Assembly: GCA_963922715.1 (NCBI GenBank)
Contig: CAWUJT010000076.1
Location: 1-12,012 of the forward strand
DNA from: CAWUJT01 sp963922715
GTDB taxonomy: Bacteria > Pseudomonadota > Alphaproteobacteria > Rhodobacterales > Rhodobacteraceae
Direction: 5' to 3'
Length of the DNA: 12,012 nucleotides
Each line of letters opens with the position of its first letter. The first letter of the stretch is position 1. Under the pieces are notes generated by a model. The model searched no databases. It saw only the letters and a program-made list of their open reading frames with translations, and was not told where the DNA came from. This document shows, piece by piece, positions 1 to 6,730 of the stretch. A program made the translations under genes and the position numbers.

Positions 1-112
1 GTAAGAGATTCTAAGTGTGTTGTTAGGCCACCCCTATAAGCCGGTGATCAAAATGTGGCCCCGCACAAGCGGAGAGACATGGCAGAGCATGTTCGCTTAA
101 CAGGCATCACAC

Positions 113-2575
113 CTATTCCACAGGTTCCAGTACGGTAATCCCGACAGACCCCGCACGCGCAAGCAGCGGATCAAGGGTCATAGGGATATACTCGCCCCGT
201 CGCCATAACTCAGCAAGATCATCGTAATGACGGGACAATGGATGGCCGGATTGACCCGTTGAAATGATAAAAACAGAACTTTCCGGGTCCGCCATATCGT
301 AAATACCGCGGTATGTCGCCGCATGAACATTGGCAAAGGGATTGGGCTCTGCCCCACTCGTTTTTCCGCGCATCAAGGTGTTATCCCCCCCCGATGTGGA
401 TTGACGAATGTTTACGATCAATCCAAGACCGGGCATGTTGCCAAGCGCCGGATGATCATGTGTGGCGTAATGCGCATCCCCCCACCGCAAGCTCTGAACG
501 GAGCTGCCGTAGCGTTCTGAAAGCCAAACCAGGGCCTCATCCAGTGCCAAACGCGCCATCTGAGCACAGGTTTCTCGAGGGCTAGACTGGACAACATCAC
601 ACCAAATAGAGGCCCCATCCAAATCACGAAACACACGTTCAATAAAGAGCGGTTGGACGTGTGTATACGCATCAGCCAAAGGACCTAACTCATCACGGAT
701 CAAGCGGTCTTGGAGAAACCGCAGCCATGTTGCATAGATCAATGGCTCGGGCAGATGTTCTGACATTTCCCCGTTCCAAGCCGCCAGCAGTTCCAAAGCA
801 TCCTGACGACGGCGCTCTGGCGTGGCGCTTTCGGCAGGTTCGCCCGTAAACCACAACTCCCGTCCGATAAGCGGCAAGAGAGCGCGCGCCGTAAAGCTGA
901 CCGTATCGACCTGCGTTTCAATGAAACTATCGCGATCATGTAAGGGACGGGCTTGGAGCAACCGTTCCAGGCGATTGATACGCTGTGTATCGCCCCAGAA
1001 ATATGTAAGATGCTGTGGAAAAGATCGGTCAACGATTTTATTATTTGTGTTCACCAAAACAGCACCATCTGGGTTGAGAAACCGCGGATTGGCCACATAG
1101 GGTAAAACCCCTTGCCAACGGTTTTCTGCGATCCAGCCCGGGTTTGGAATACGACCACGACTCTGGTTTTCTGGATGGCGGGCCACCTGACGTCCTGCAA
1201 ACTGCATCCCAATATTTTCGTTGTCTGCCAAAACCAGATTTAGGCTGGGCGCAATTAAATGACGACCCGCCGCCATGCCTTCTTGAACGGTTTGGGCCTT
1301 CATCAGATCAAGACCAAATTGAACAGATGTGTTGCTGTCTGTTAAAGCGGTCCAGGCGAAAGATACGACATGGCCCGCGGGTGTTATCGAGCCAACATCG
1401 TAAAGTTCTGGGCTTAGTACAACACCATTTTGGGTACGCCGCAAGTTGAGTGTCACCGGTTCGGCATCGTTAATTTCTACGGTTATACTACGTGTATCAA
1501 ACATCGCCCAACCATTTGGGGTTCGATAAAGATTTGGGTTTTGTGGATTTAATTCCTCAATAAAGAGGTCTTGATCATCAAGTGACCCATAGGTCAGCCC
1601 CCACCCAAGAACCTCTGACCGCCCTACCATCACCAATGGAACACCGGGCACGGTTGCGCCGACAACGCCGCCTGTTTGAAGCTGCAATCGCGCCAGGTAC
1701 CACGGTGATGGCGCACTCAATCCTAAATGAGGATCGTTGGCGAGAAAACTGCCGCGTGTTGCGCTTCGCTCGGGTCCAACGGCCCAGGCATTGGATGCCC
1801 CGCCCAAACCATGCGCAGGCAGGGGCGATAAAAATTCAGGCGCGGCAAAGGCCCATTCATGGGTCGGCAAATCCGGCCAAAGGGCGGCCAAATCCGGCAA
1901 AGCGGCGACACCTTGATTGGGAACAAGAGGATGTAAATCTTGCAACCGTTCCGATGAAAGGCGCAATAAAGCGCGCGCAAGTAAAACTTCTTCTTTCACT
2001 TGGCTGCTCGACATCGACAGCGCCAAAACGTTCATAACGCCAAGCGTGTCGGCCGGCGTCCAGGTCGAAAGCACGGGAGAGAACAGAAAGAATTCCGGCG
2101 CGCCGCGTCCCCGGGCCTGTTGATTGACTTCTTCAATCCGCGCATTGACACCCCGCGCATAGGCCTCAAGCAATTGAACGGCCTCGGCATCCAATGCACC
2201 GACAGAACGCCTGGCATGCCCATAAATATCCAGCGTGCGCATGAGTTTATCGGTCTCAAACGTCCGCATGCCAAAAAGTTCCGACAACCGTCCTTGTGCG
2301 GTGCGGCGCGACAGCTCCATCTGCCACAACCGATCTTGGGCATGCACATACCCAAGGCCAAAAAATACATCTTCATCACTTTGTCCAAAAATGTGGGGAA
2401 CATTGTAAGTGTTGCGAATAATCTCCACTGGTTCGGCAAGACCTGAAACAGTAAGGGATTTATCATAATCAGGCAAAGACCGGCTCGCAAACCAATATGT
2501 GCCATAAAGGGCAATGCCCAACAGCACCAAAAACGCAACCGTAATTCTAAATAACCAGCGAAAGACCTGGATCAT
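113..2575 (-). CDS. Penicillin acylase family protein (membrane-anchored Ntn hydrolase)
   Basis: This 820-residue protein belongs to the penicillin amidase family (peptidase S45). These enzymes hydrolyse amide bonds in acylated substrates such as beta-lactam side chains, N-acyl homoserine lactones or other acyl amides. A hydrophobic segment at residues 7-29 after a basic start suggests an N-terminal membrane anchor or signal, placing the enzyme in the periplasm. The family's FGLGYVHAQDRLWQME block is at residues 72-87. The autocatalytic cleavage point and nucleophile fit Gly-Ala-Ser261-Asn-Ala-Trp, followed by an ANDPHLGL block near 279-286. VNTNNK at 508-513 matches the oxyanion-hole Asn region, and SGGDNT at 728-733 is also typical. 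Length agrees with a full precursor (alpha chain, linker, beta chain). The ATG is supported by AGGAG five bases upstream (2581-2585). It is divergent from the dehydrogenase gene. The substrate is unknown; a penicillin role is not implied. Confidence 0.93.
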   Translation of the reverse strand: MIQVFRWLFRITVAFLVLLGIALYGTYWFASRSLPDYDKSLTVSGLAEPVEIIRNTYNVPHIFGQSDEDVFFGLGYVHAQDRLWQMELSRRTAQGRLSELFGMRTFETDKLMRTLDIYGHARRSVGALDAEAVQLLEAYARGVNARIEEVNQQARGRGAPEFFLFSPVLSTWTPADTLGVMNVLALSMSSSQVKEEVLLARALLRLSSERLQDLHPLVPNQGVAALPDLAALWPDLPTHEWAFAAPEFLSPLPAHGLGGASNAWAVGPERSATRGSFLANDPHLGLSAPSPWYLARLQLQTGGVVGATVPGVPLVMVGRSEVLGWGLTYGSLDDQDLFIEELNPQNPNLYRTPNGWAMFDTRSITVEINDAEPVTLNLRRTQNGVVLSPELYDVGSITPAGHVVSFAWTALTDSNTSVQFGLDLMKAQTVQEGMAAGRHLIAPSLNLVLADNENIGMQFAGRQVARHPENQSRGRIPNPGWIAENRWQGVLPYVANPRFLNPDGAVLVNTNNKIVDRSFPQHLTYFWGDTQRINRLERLLQARPLHDRDSFIETQVDTVSFTARALLPLIGRELWFTGEPAESATPERRRQDALELLAAWNGEMSEHLPEPLIYATWLRFLQDRLIRDELGPLADAYTHVQPLFIERVFRDLDGASIWCDVVQSSPRETCAQMARLALDEALVWLSERYGSSVQSLRWGDAHYATHDHPALGNMPGLGLIVNIRQSTSGGDNTLMRGKTSGAEPNPFANVHAATYRGIYDMADPESSVFIISTGQSGHPLSRHYDDLAELWRRGEYIPMTLDPLLARAGSVGITVLEPVE

Positions 2576-2651
2576 GATATCTCCTGTTGACGCCTCATGT
2601 CTCCCTGTTAGCTAAAGTCAAGTCAAATGCAAAAAAGACGGGAGGAAGAAA
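2576..2651. promoter_or_regulatory. Divergent intergenic region between acylase and dehydrogenase genes
   Basis: These 76 bases must carry the start signals of both divergent genes unless one is read from further away. On the plus strand there is a TTGACG hexamer (2587-2592), but no good -10 at the right spacing. On the minus strand, the tandem GTCAA repeats near 2617-2626 read as TTGACT-type hexamers. An 8-base perfect palindrome TTAGCTAA lies at 2608-2615 in the middle and could be a small operator half or chance. Ribosome binding sites flank it: AGGAG at 2581-2585 for the acylase and GGGAGGA at 2640-2646 for the dehydrogenase. Promoter hexamer assignments are weak. Confidence 0.4.
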
Positions 2652-3530
2652 ATGGCAAATGTTGCGTTTTTAGGATTGGGTGTTATGGGCTACCCCATGG
2701 CGGGACACCTTGCAAAAGCAGGGCACTCGATCACGGTTTATAACCGCACAGGTTCAAAAGCAGAAGCCTGGGTGGCAGAGTTCGGTTGCACAATGGCACC
2801 CACACCCGCCGAAGCTGTTCGTGACGCTGATGTTGTGATGGCTTGTGTGGGCAATGATGATGATTTGCGTGCACTGTGTCTGGCCGAGACAGGGGCCTTT
2901 GCTGGCATGAAAGCGGGCAGCATCTTTGTCGATCACACAACCGTTTCCGCCATTGTTACCCGCGAATTGGCCAAGGTGGGGCGGGAACGTAAGATTGCCT
3001 TTATCGACGCTCCCGTTTCGGGCGGACAGGCGGGGGCCGAGAACGGCAAACTTGTTGTGATGTGTGGCGGCGATGCTGTGGCGTTTGAAACAGTGGAACC
3101 CGTCATCACCGCTTATGCCACGAAATGTAAATTGATGGGGGAGACCGGCGCGGGCCAACTCACCAAGATGGTCAATCAAATTTGTATTGCCGGGATTTTG
3201 CAAGGTCTTTCAGAAGCGCTTAACTTTGCTCAAAAAGCGGGCCTCGATGGGCGGGAGGTCATCGATGTCATTCAGGGCGGCGCTGCGGGCTCTTGGCAGA
3301 TGGTCAATCGCCACAAAACCATGCTGGACGATGCCTTCGACTTTGGCTTTGCTGTGGATTGGATGCGCAAAGATCTTGGAATCTGTCTGGGAGAGGCTGA
3401 TGTAAACGGTGCTTCGCTGCCTGTGACTGCGATGATCGACCAATACTATAAGGATATTCAATCCATGGGTGGGGGCCGTTGGGACACGTCCGCCCTTATT
3501 CGGAGGTTGCGCGCCCTACAACACACATGA
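2652..3530 (+). CDS. NAD(P)-dependent oxidoreductase, 3-hydroxyisobutyrate dehydrogenase family
   Basis: This 292-residue protein is a complete member of the beta-hydroxyacid dehydrogenase family (3-hydroxyisobutyrate, tartronate semialdehyde and related reductases). These oxidise a beta-hydroxyacid to the semialdehyde or the reverse, using a nicotinamide cofactor. The N-terminal Rossmann signature FLGLGVMGYPMAGHL is at residues 6-20. Asn31-Arg32-Thr33 after the second strand usually indicates NADP(H) preference. The substrate-binding loop DAPVSGG is at 119-125. The catalytic Lys172 sits in GQLTKMVNQ, with Asn175 one helical turn later, and the C-terminal all-alpha domain has the typical WMRKDLG block at 237-243. 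The start is supported by GGGAGGA six bases upstream (2640-2646). It is convergent with the PIN gene, with only 22 bases between stops. The exact substrate cannot be assigned; the neighbouring acylase gives no clear pathway. Confidence 0.93.
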   Translation: MANVAFLGLGVMGYPMAGHLAKAGHSITVYNRTGSKAEAWVAEFGCTMAPTPAEAVRDADVVMACVGNDDDLRALCLAETGAFAGMKAGSIFVDHTTVSAIVTRELAKVGRERKIAFIDAPVSGGQAGAENGKLVVMCGGDAVAFETVEPVITAYATKCKLMGETGAGQLTKMVNQICIAGILQGLSEALNFAQKAGLDGREVIDVIQGGAAGSWQMVNRHKTMLDDAFDFGFAVDWMRKDLGICLGEADVNGASLPVTAMIDQYYKDIQSMGGGRWDTSALIRRLRALQHT

Positions 3531-3552
3531 AGCGGGCATCGTTCAAAGTTCC

Positions 3553-4098
3553 TTAGAACAGAGCTTTGGCAAGCTTTGGCAGTTTTGCGCGTTTCAGAAT
3601 AGCACGCGGCTTCGTTTCTGGATCAGCCTGATCCTTTGAGTGCCTCAGCACAGGCCCCAAGGCCTTTTCCACGCCATCGCAATCGCGCAGCCATAGCTCA
3701 TAGAGAAACGCATCGGGATTTTGCGCCCTGATGTCGTGGTGTGTCAGCTCAGACTTGGGAAAATCGCGCAGATTGAATGTGAGGATACCCTCAGCCCGGC
3801 CCGTGATGGCCGTGCTCAAAACATGAATATCCGCAGGATCAGGCAACCAAAGCCGCGCGGTGATCTGTGCGTCAGGCGGCACAGAGGCCTTTGGCCAGGC
3901 CGCCTGCATCAAAGCCGCTTGCGCTTGTGCCTCTAAAGCTGCCTCTGGCCCTATGCGGGCCGCGACTTTGGCCCATTCTTCAAGAATACGCGGGGACCAG
4001 AGGGGCCGAAAAAATCCCGCCTCTGCCACCGCCAACAGGACAGAGCGCAGAAACGTGGGATAAAGCACGCAAGTATCCAAGACAACGATCACGGGCAT
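3553..4098 (-). CDS. PIN domain-containing protein (RSP_2648-like)
   Basis: This 181-residue protein has the acidic layout of a PIN-fold ribonuclease: Asp8 in VVLDTCVLYP, Glu40/Glu41 in RILEEW, Asp87 and Asp90 in LPDPADIHVLSTAI, and Asn109 plus Asp112 in TFNLRDFP. PIN proteins usually cleave single-stranded RNA with Mg2+, often as VapC-type toxins. No VapB-like antitoxin gene is next to it. Instead its ATG overlaps the last 10 bases of the upstream RNA methyltransferase gene. No good ribosome binding site precedes the start, which suggests translation by coupling or re-initiation. After the core domain, a C-terminal region of about 40 residues (141-181) is rich in Lys and Arg and could bind RNA. 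From memory this corresponds to the Rhodobacteraceae family named after RSP_2648; that link is recall, not a search. Toxin activity is unproven; a role in RNA processing is equally possible. Confidence 0.85.
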   Translation of the reverse strand: MPVIVVLDTCVLYPTFLRSVLLAVAEAGFFRPLWSPRILEEWAKVAARIGPEAALEAQAQAALMQAAWPKASVPPDAQITARLWLPDPADIHVLSTAITGRAEGILTFNLRDFPKSELTHHDIRAQNPDAFLYELWLRDCDGVEKALGPVLRHSKDQADPETKPRAILKRAKLPKLAKALF

Positions 4099-5282
4099 CG
4101 AAATGCCAAAACCTTTAAATACGCGCTCTCAGAAAGCTGGGGATGCACAGGATGATCCGGCCCGGCAAACCCTGTGTAAAACAGCGGCCCTGCCCGGCCC
4201 GCGCGGCCGATGCCCCGAATACAAGCGGCCCGAAATTTGTTCAGATCCGCCGCGTGCGAACACGAACACAGTACCAACACGCCACCAGGGGCCACCAAAG
4301 GGGCCGCCAAACGTGCAACCCGTTCATAAGCGCGCAAGCCTTGGGTGAGGGTTGATTTCGACGGAGCAAAGGCCGGCGGGTCTGCCACCACAATATCAAA
4401 CCGCTCCCCTGCCGCGGCAAGCGTGCTCATGGCGTCAAACGCATCGCTTTTGTACGTGCGGTATTTTTCCGCCTGCCCTATGTGCGCCGCCCCTTCTGCG
4501 GCTAGCGCCAAAGCCGGGGCAGAACTGTCAACCGCCAAAACAGACTGTGCCCCCGCGGCGAGTGCCGCCAGACCAAAGCCCCCGACATGGCAAAAGAGAT
4601 CAAGCAGCCGGGCGTTGTGGGACAGCTTCGCCACAAAAGCGTGATTTGGGCGTTGATCGTAAAATAACCCCGTTTTTTGTCCGCCAATCAGATCGGCAAA
4701 ATACGTCGCGGCATTCATGGTCACCGGGATCGGGGCCTCCAGCGTTCCTTTAAGAAGTTGACTTTTGTCGTCTAACCCTTCTTGCACCCGCACCCGCCCG
4801 CCGCTGTTTTTATACAGCGTTTGGCATCCCGTCGTCTCTACCAGAACATCGGTGAGTGTATTGAGATGCACCTCAGCCCAGGCCGCATTGGCTTGCACGG
4901 CCAAAACATCGCCGAAACGATCGACAACCACGCCTGGCAACCCATCGGCTTCCGCATGAATCAAACGGTAAAACGGCGTCTTAAACACCGCCTCACGATG
5001 GGCAAGCGCACGAGCCACACGCTCTTGAAGCCACGCAAATCCAATCTCAACATCAGGATCTGCATCTAGCATACGAACTGAAATCCGACTTGTGGGATGA
5101 AAGGCTACAGTCGCCAGTGGGGCGCGGTCTGCATCCTGCAACTGCGCAAGCGTGCCCGGGGCCAACGCACGTGTGCGCCGGTCAAACACCACATCATCGG
5201 CATAAACCCAAGGAAAGCCGTGACGCAACGCTTGTGCATCGGCTTTGGGTTTGAGGCGAACAATCGGGCGCGATGGAGACAT
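4089..5282 (-). CDS. Class I SAM-dependent RNA methyltransferase, RlmI-like (RSP_2647-like)
   Basis: This 397-residue protein has the architecture of RlmI-type 23S rRNA m5C methyltransferases. An N-terminal PUA-like RNA-binding region (about 5-75) starts with RLKPKADAQALRHGFPWVYADD. The middle segment has YRLIHAEADGLPGVVVDRFG at 105-124. The substrate-side motif ATYFADLIGGQKTGLFYDQR is at 192-211. The Rossmann methyltransferase domain begins at LLDLFCHVGGFGLAALAAGA (226-245, SAM motif I), has the acidic SAM contact VDSS at 251-254 and motif IV DPPAFAPSKS at 301-310. The CSCSH block at 339-343 is typical of this family and includes a candidate catalytic cysteine. Length is close to E. coli RlmI (about 396). 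The enzyme probably methylates a cytosine in rRNA in the cytoplasm; the target base is inference. No strong ribosome binding site precedes the ATG. The stop overlaps the PIN gene start by 10 bases. The upstream C-ring-like gene ends 45 bases before. Confidence 0.9.
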   Translation of the reverse strand: MSPSRPIVRLKPKADAQALRHGFPWVYADDVVFDRRTRALAPGTLAQLQDADRAPLATVAFHPTSRISVRMLDADPDVEIGFAWLQERVARALAHREAVFKTPFYRLIHAEADGLPGVVVDRFGDVLAVQANAAWAEVHLNTLTDVLVETTGCQTLYKNSGGRVRVQEGLDDKSQLLKGTLEAPIPVTMNAATYFADLIGGQKTGLFYDQRPNHAFVAKLSHNARLLDLFCHVGGFGLAALAAGAQSVLAVDSSAPALALAAEGAAHIGQAEKYRTYKSDAFDAMSTLAAAGERFDIVVADPPAFAPSKSTLTQGLRAYERVARLAAPLVAPGGVLVLCSCSHAADLNKFRAACIRGIGRAGRAGPLFYTGFAGPDHPVHPQLSESAYLKVLAFRCP

Positions 5283-5327
5283 AGGCTTTGCTACCGGAAG
5301 CCAGCGCCCCCGAAAAGAGCAGATCCG

Positions 5328-6509
5328 TTATTTTGGCAAATCAGGCAAAGGCGGAAGGTCTGGAAGTGGGGGAAGATCGGGCAGCGCACCAGGGACACCT
5401 TCAAGCGGCGGAAGATCAGGTAAAGGTGGAAGATCAGGCGAGTTGGTTTCTTCAGATTGATTGAGACCATCCAAGCCGTTGTCGAGGTCCAGCGGTGGGG
5501 GCGACATCGGAAGGTCTGTTTTATTCACCATCGATGAGGCAGACTGGGATGACGTGGCGGGCTTTGCGTCCGATACAGAGCCCGAGTTCGGCTCTGTCTG
5601 AAATGTCACACGCACAGCCCGCATGCCGTTTTGCTGCCCCAAACGTCCACGCAGACCCCGGCCAGCTTTCGCCGGTGCCTCAAGCCGCACATCTTGCAGC
5701 GCTGTGCGCGGAAAGGGTAATATATCTTCAGGCTTTAAATGCTCAATTTGGGAAATGGACAGATGAAAGCGTGCAAGCGTCACATCTAAGCGAACTGGTG
5801 CCTCGGTCACCGTTTTTCTTAAAGCAGACGCCCAAACGGGATCGGGGGGCTTATGCCGTCTCTGAACGTCAACGCCCTGTGTGACTTGATTGAGTTTGGG
5901 TGCGCCACTCGTAAAAGATATTGCGGGAAATGCCACGACAGCGCTGGTGTCGCGCACCCCTTGCCCAACGCTCAAACGTGCACGCAGAATGCGAAAATCA
6001 CCCTCTTCCAACATCAAAGTCAAAGGTTTGCGGTCTGCCAGGTAGGTTCCATAGGAAAATCCCCGTGCCCAGCGTGCATCGACAACCTCTGCCATGCGAG
6101 TGGTAAAGTTGCTCAGCAACGCGTCACAAAAGTCGCGTGTCAAGGCCGCATCAATACGTGTGGTCGGACGTGGATCACGTCGTGTTTTTTCTATATGACG
6201 CATGGTTTGAACCTCAATCAATGCATCAACAAATCCCGTTCCCAAACACAACAACCCACGGGCCTCTGTTGGGCCATCGGCCAGCACATAAAGGGCGATC
6301 TCAGGCAAGCTTGTGATCAAAGCAGTCTCGTCACTTTTGTCCGCTGTAATTTCATCAACATTTAAATCTAAGCCTGGATAACCTTCGGCAGCCTCCACAA
6401 GCGCTTGTGCAAAGGCCTTTTCTGGTGTCATGCCTTTCGGTTTTTTGGACTCTTCAAGGCGCACGCCCGCCTTACGCTGTAACACGGTCAATTTTTGGGA
6501 CTGATCCAT
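5328..6509 (-). CDS. FliM/FliN-like protein with SpoA domain and proline-rich PDLPPL tail
   Basis: This 393-residue protein looks like a flagellar C-ring (FliM-type) relative. Residues about 65-200 resemble the FliM middle, CheC-like domain, with ARGLLCLGTGFVDALIEVQT and, at 117-131, TRIDAALTRDFCDAL, the FliM 'pre-helix plus helix' pattern. Residues about 236-302 read as a SpoA (FliM/FliN C-terminal) domain: APVRLDVTLARFHLSISQIE, then LKPEDILPFPR and finally RGRLGQQNGMRAVRV. The N-terminal FliM motif that binds CheY-P (an EIDALL-like helix) is not seen. The last third is a disordered Ser/Pro-rich linker and a tail with four PDLPPL units. The open frame extends upstream to a TTG at 6597-6599, but I chose the ATG at 6507-6509. 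The extra 30 residues are hydrophobic and unlike the family, and MDQSQKLTVLQRKAG is a plausible cytosolic start. Its ribosome binding site is weak (TTGGAA). No flagellar genes adjoin, so a motor role is inference; it could be an alternative or orphan C-ring component. Confidence 0.75.
   Translation of the reverse strand: MDQSQKLTVLQRKAGVRLEESKKPKGMTPEKAFAQALVEAAEGYPGLDLNVDEITADKSDETALITSLPEIALYVLADGPTEARGLLCLGTGFVDALIEVQTMRHIEKTRRDPRPTTRIDAALTRDFCDALLSNFTTRMAEVVDARWARGFSYGTYLADRKPLTLMLEEGDFRILRARLSVGQGVRDTSAVVAFPAISFTSGAPKLNQVTQGVDVQRRHKPPDPVWASALRKTVTEAPVRLDVTLARFHLSISQIEHLKPEDILPFPRTALQDVRLEAPAKAGRGLRGRLGQQNGMRAVRVTFQTEPNSGSVSDAKPATSSQSASSMVNKTDLPMSPPPLDLDNGLDGLNQSEETNSPDLPPLPDLPPLEGVPGALPDLPPLPDLPPLPDLPK
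5331..5438 (-). repeat. 18-base in-frame repeat encoding PDLPPL units
   Basis: The 3' end of the FliM-like gene consists of an 18-base unit encoding Pro-Asp-Leu-Pro-Pro-Leu, present twice at residues 358-369. It is interrupted by the spacer EGVPGAL, then present twice more (377-388) and ends in a partial PDLPK. Copies differ at several bases, mostly at third positions, so the repeat is degenerate and probably old or maintained by protein-level selection. Such tandem units can change copy number by slippage. The peptide would be extended, rich in polyproline-II structure and acidic. Confidence 0.85.
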
Positions 6510-6680
6510 AGCGTTCCAATTTGTCACAGAAGGCACTGCGCCAACGTGACCTGACAAGGTAAATAAAGCGTTCAGGAAATAAATCAGATTTGTTAACAAA
6601 ATGATCTAATTCTAAAAAATTTTATTGCACTTGGCTGAAATGCCATATTGAATAGAGATAAAGTCTATGTTGACTTTTAC

Positions 6681-6706
6681 GGTTTTGCTTTGAGGAGAGC
6701 CAAACC
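6681..6706 (+). other. Leader hairpin with a GAGGAG loop upstream of the binding-protein gene
   Basis: GGTTT at 6681-6685 pairs with AAACC at 6702-6706. After one T/C mismatch, GCT (6687-6689) pairs with AGC (6698-6700). The 8-base loop is TTGAGGAG, an SD-like purine run that is not at the right distance to serve the annotated start. It sits 12 bases before the true SD of the binding-protein gene. It may be a structural leader element or the target of a small RNA with an anti-SD seed; no function is shown. Confidence 0.4.
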
Positions 6707-6718
6707 TTAACATCGAAT

Positions 6719-6725
6719 GGGAGGA
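6719..6725 (+). promoter_or_regulatory. Strong ribosome binding site of the substrate-binding protein gene
   Basis: GGGAGGA lies five bases before the ATG at 6731. It is close to the perfect anti-SD complement and fixes this ATG as the start, in line with the high expression usual for binding proteins. Confidence 0.85.
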
Positions 6726-6730
6726 ACTTT

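Larger units (their letters stand above)
6510..6730. promoter_or_regulatory. Divergent intergenic region upstream of FliM-like gene and ABC importer operon
   Basis: These 221 bases separate two divergent transcription units and are clearly more AT-rich than the flanking genes, especially 6580-6660. A candidate plus-strand promoter is TTGCAC at 6625-6630, 17 bases, then TTGAAT at 6648-6653; another -35-like hexamer TTGACT is at 6670-6675 without a convincing -10. The leader of the ABC operon would hold the hairpin at 6681-6706 and the ribosome binding site at 6719-6725. The FliM-like gene must also be expressed from this region, but I cannot point to its promoter. No known operator motif is recognised. 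Confidence 0.45.

Noticed and set aside
26..72. Inverted repeats GGCCAC/GTGGCC (26-31, 55-60) and CCGC/GCGG (61-64, 69-72) after the acylase stop as a terminator
   Set aside because: Stems are short, one loop is 23 bases, and there is no T-run on the minus strand; not strong enough to call.
40..138. Short plus-strand reading frame with ATG at 79 and GGAG before it, giving a 19-residue peptide
   Set aside because: Very short, overlaps the 3' end of the acylase gene in antisense and shows no recognisable sequence; chance is sufficient.
1582..2446. Long plus-strand frames within the acylase region
   Set aside because: They are antisense to a gene with clear family motifs, are rich in Arg/Pro/His, and have no recognisable domain.
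3562..3581. Tandem perfect 10-base repeat AGCTTTGGCA near the PIN gene 3' end
   Set aside because: Only two copies within coding sequence for a Lys/Leu/Ala-rich C-terminus; too little to indicate a repeat element.
3553..4098. PIN gene as a VapC toxin of a classic toxin-antitoxin pair
   Set aside because: There is no small antitoxin gene on either side; the partner is a large methyltransferase.
5245..5460. Plus-strand frame with GRSGKGG repeats
   Set aside because: It is the antisense shadow of the PDLPPL repeat in the FliM-like gene.
6507..6599. Extension of the FliM-like protein to a TTG at 6597-6599 as a signal peptide or membrane anchor
   Set aside because: TTG start with no ribosome binding site; the family is cytosolic and the ATG at 6507-6509 gives a plausible start.
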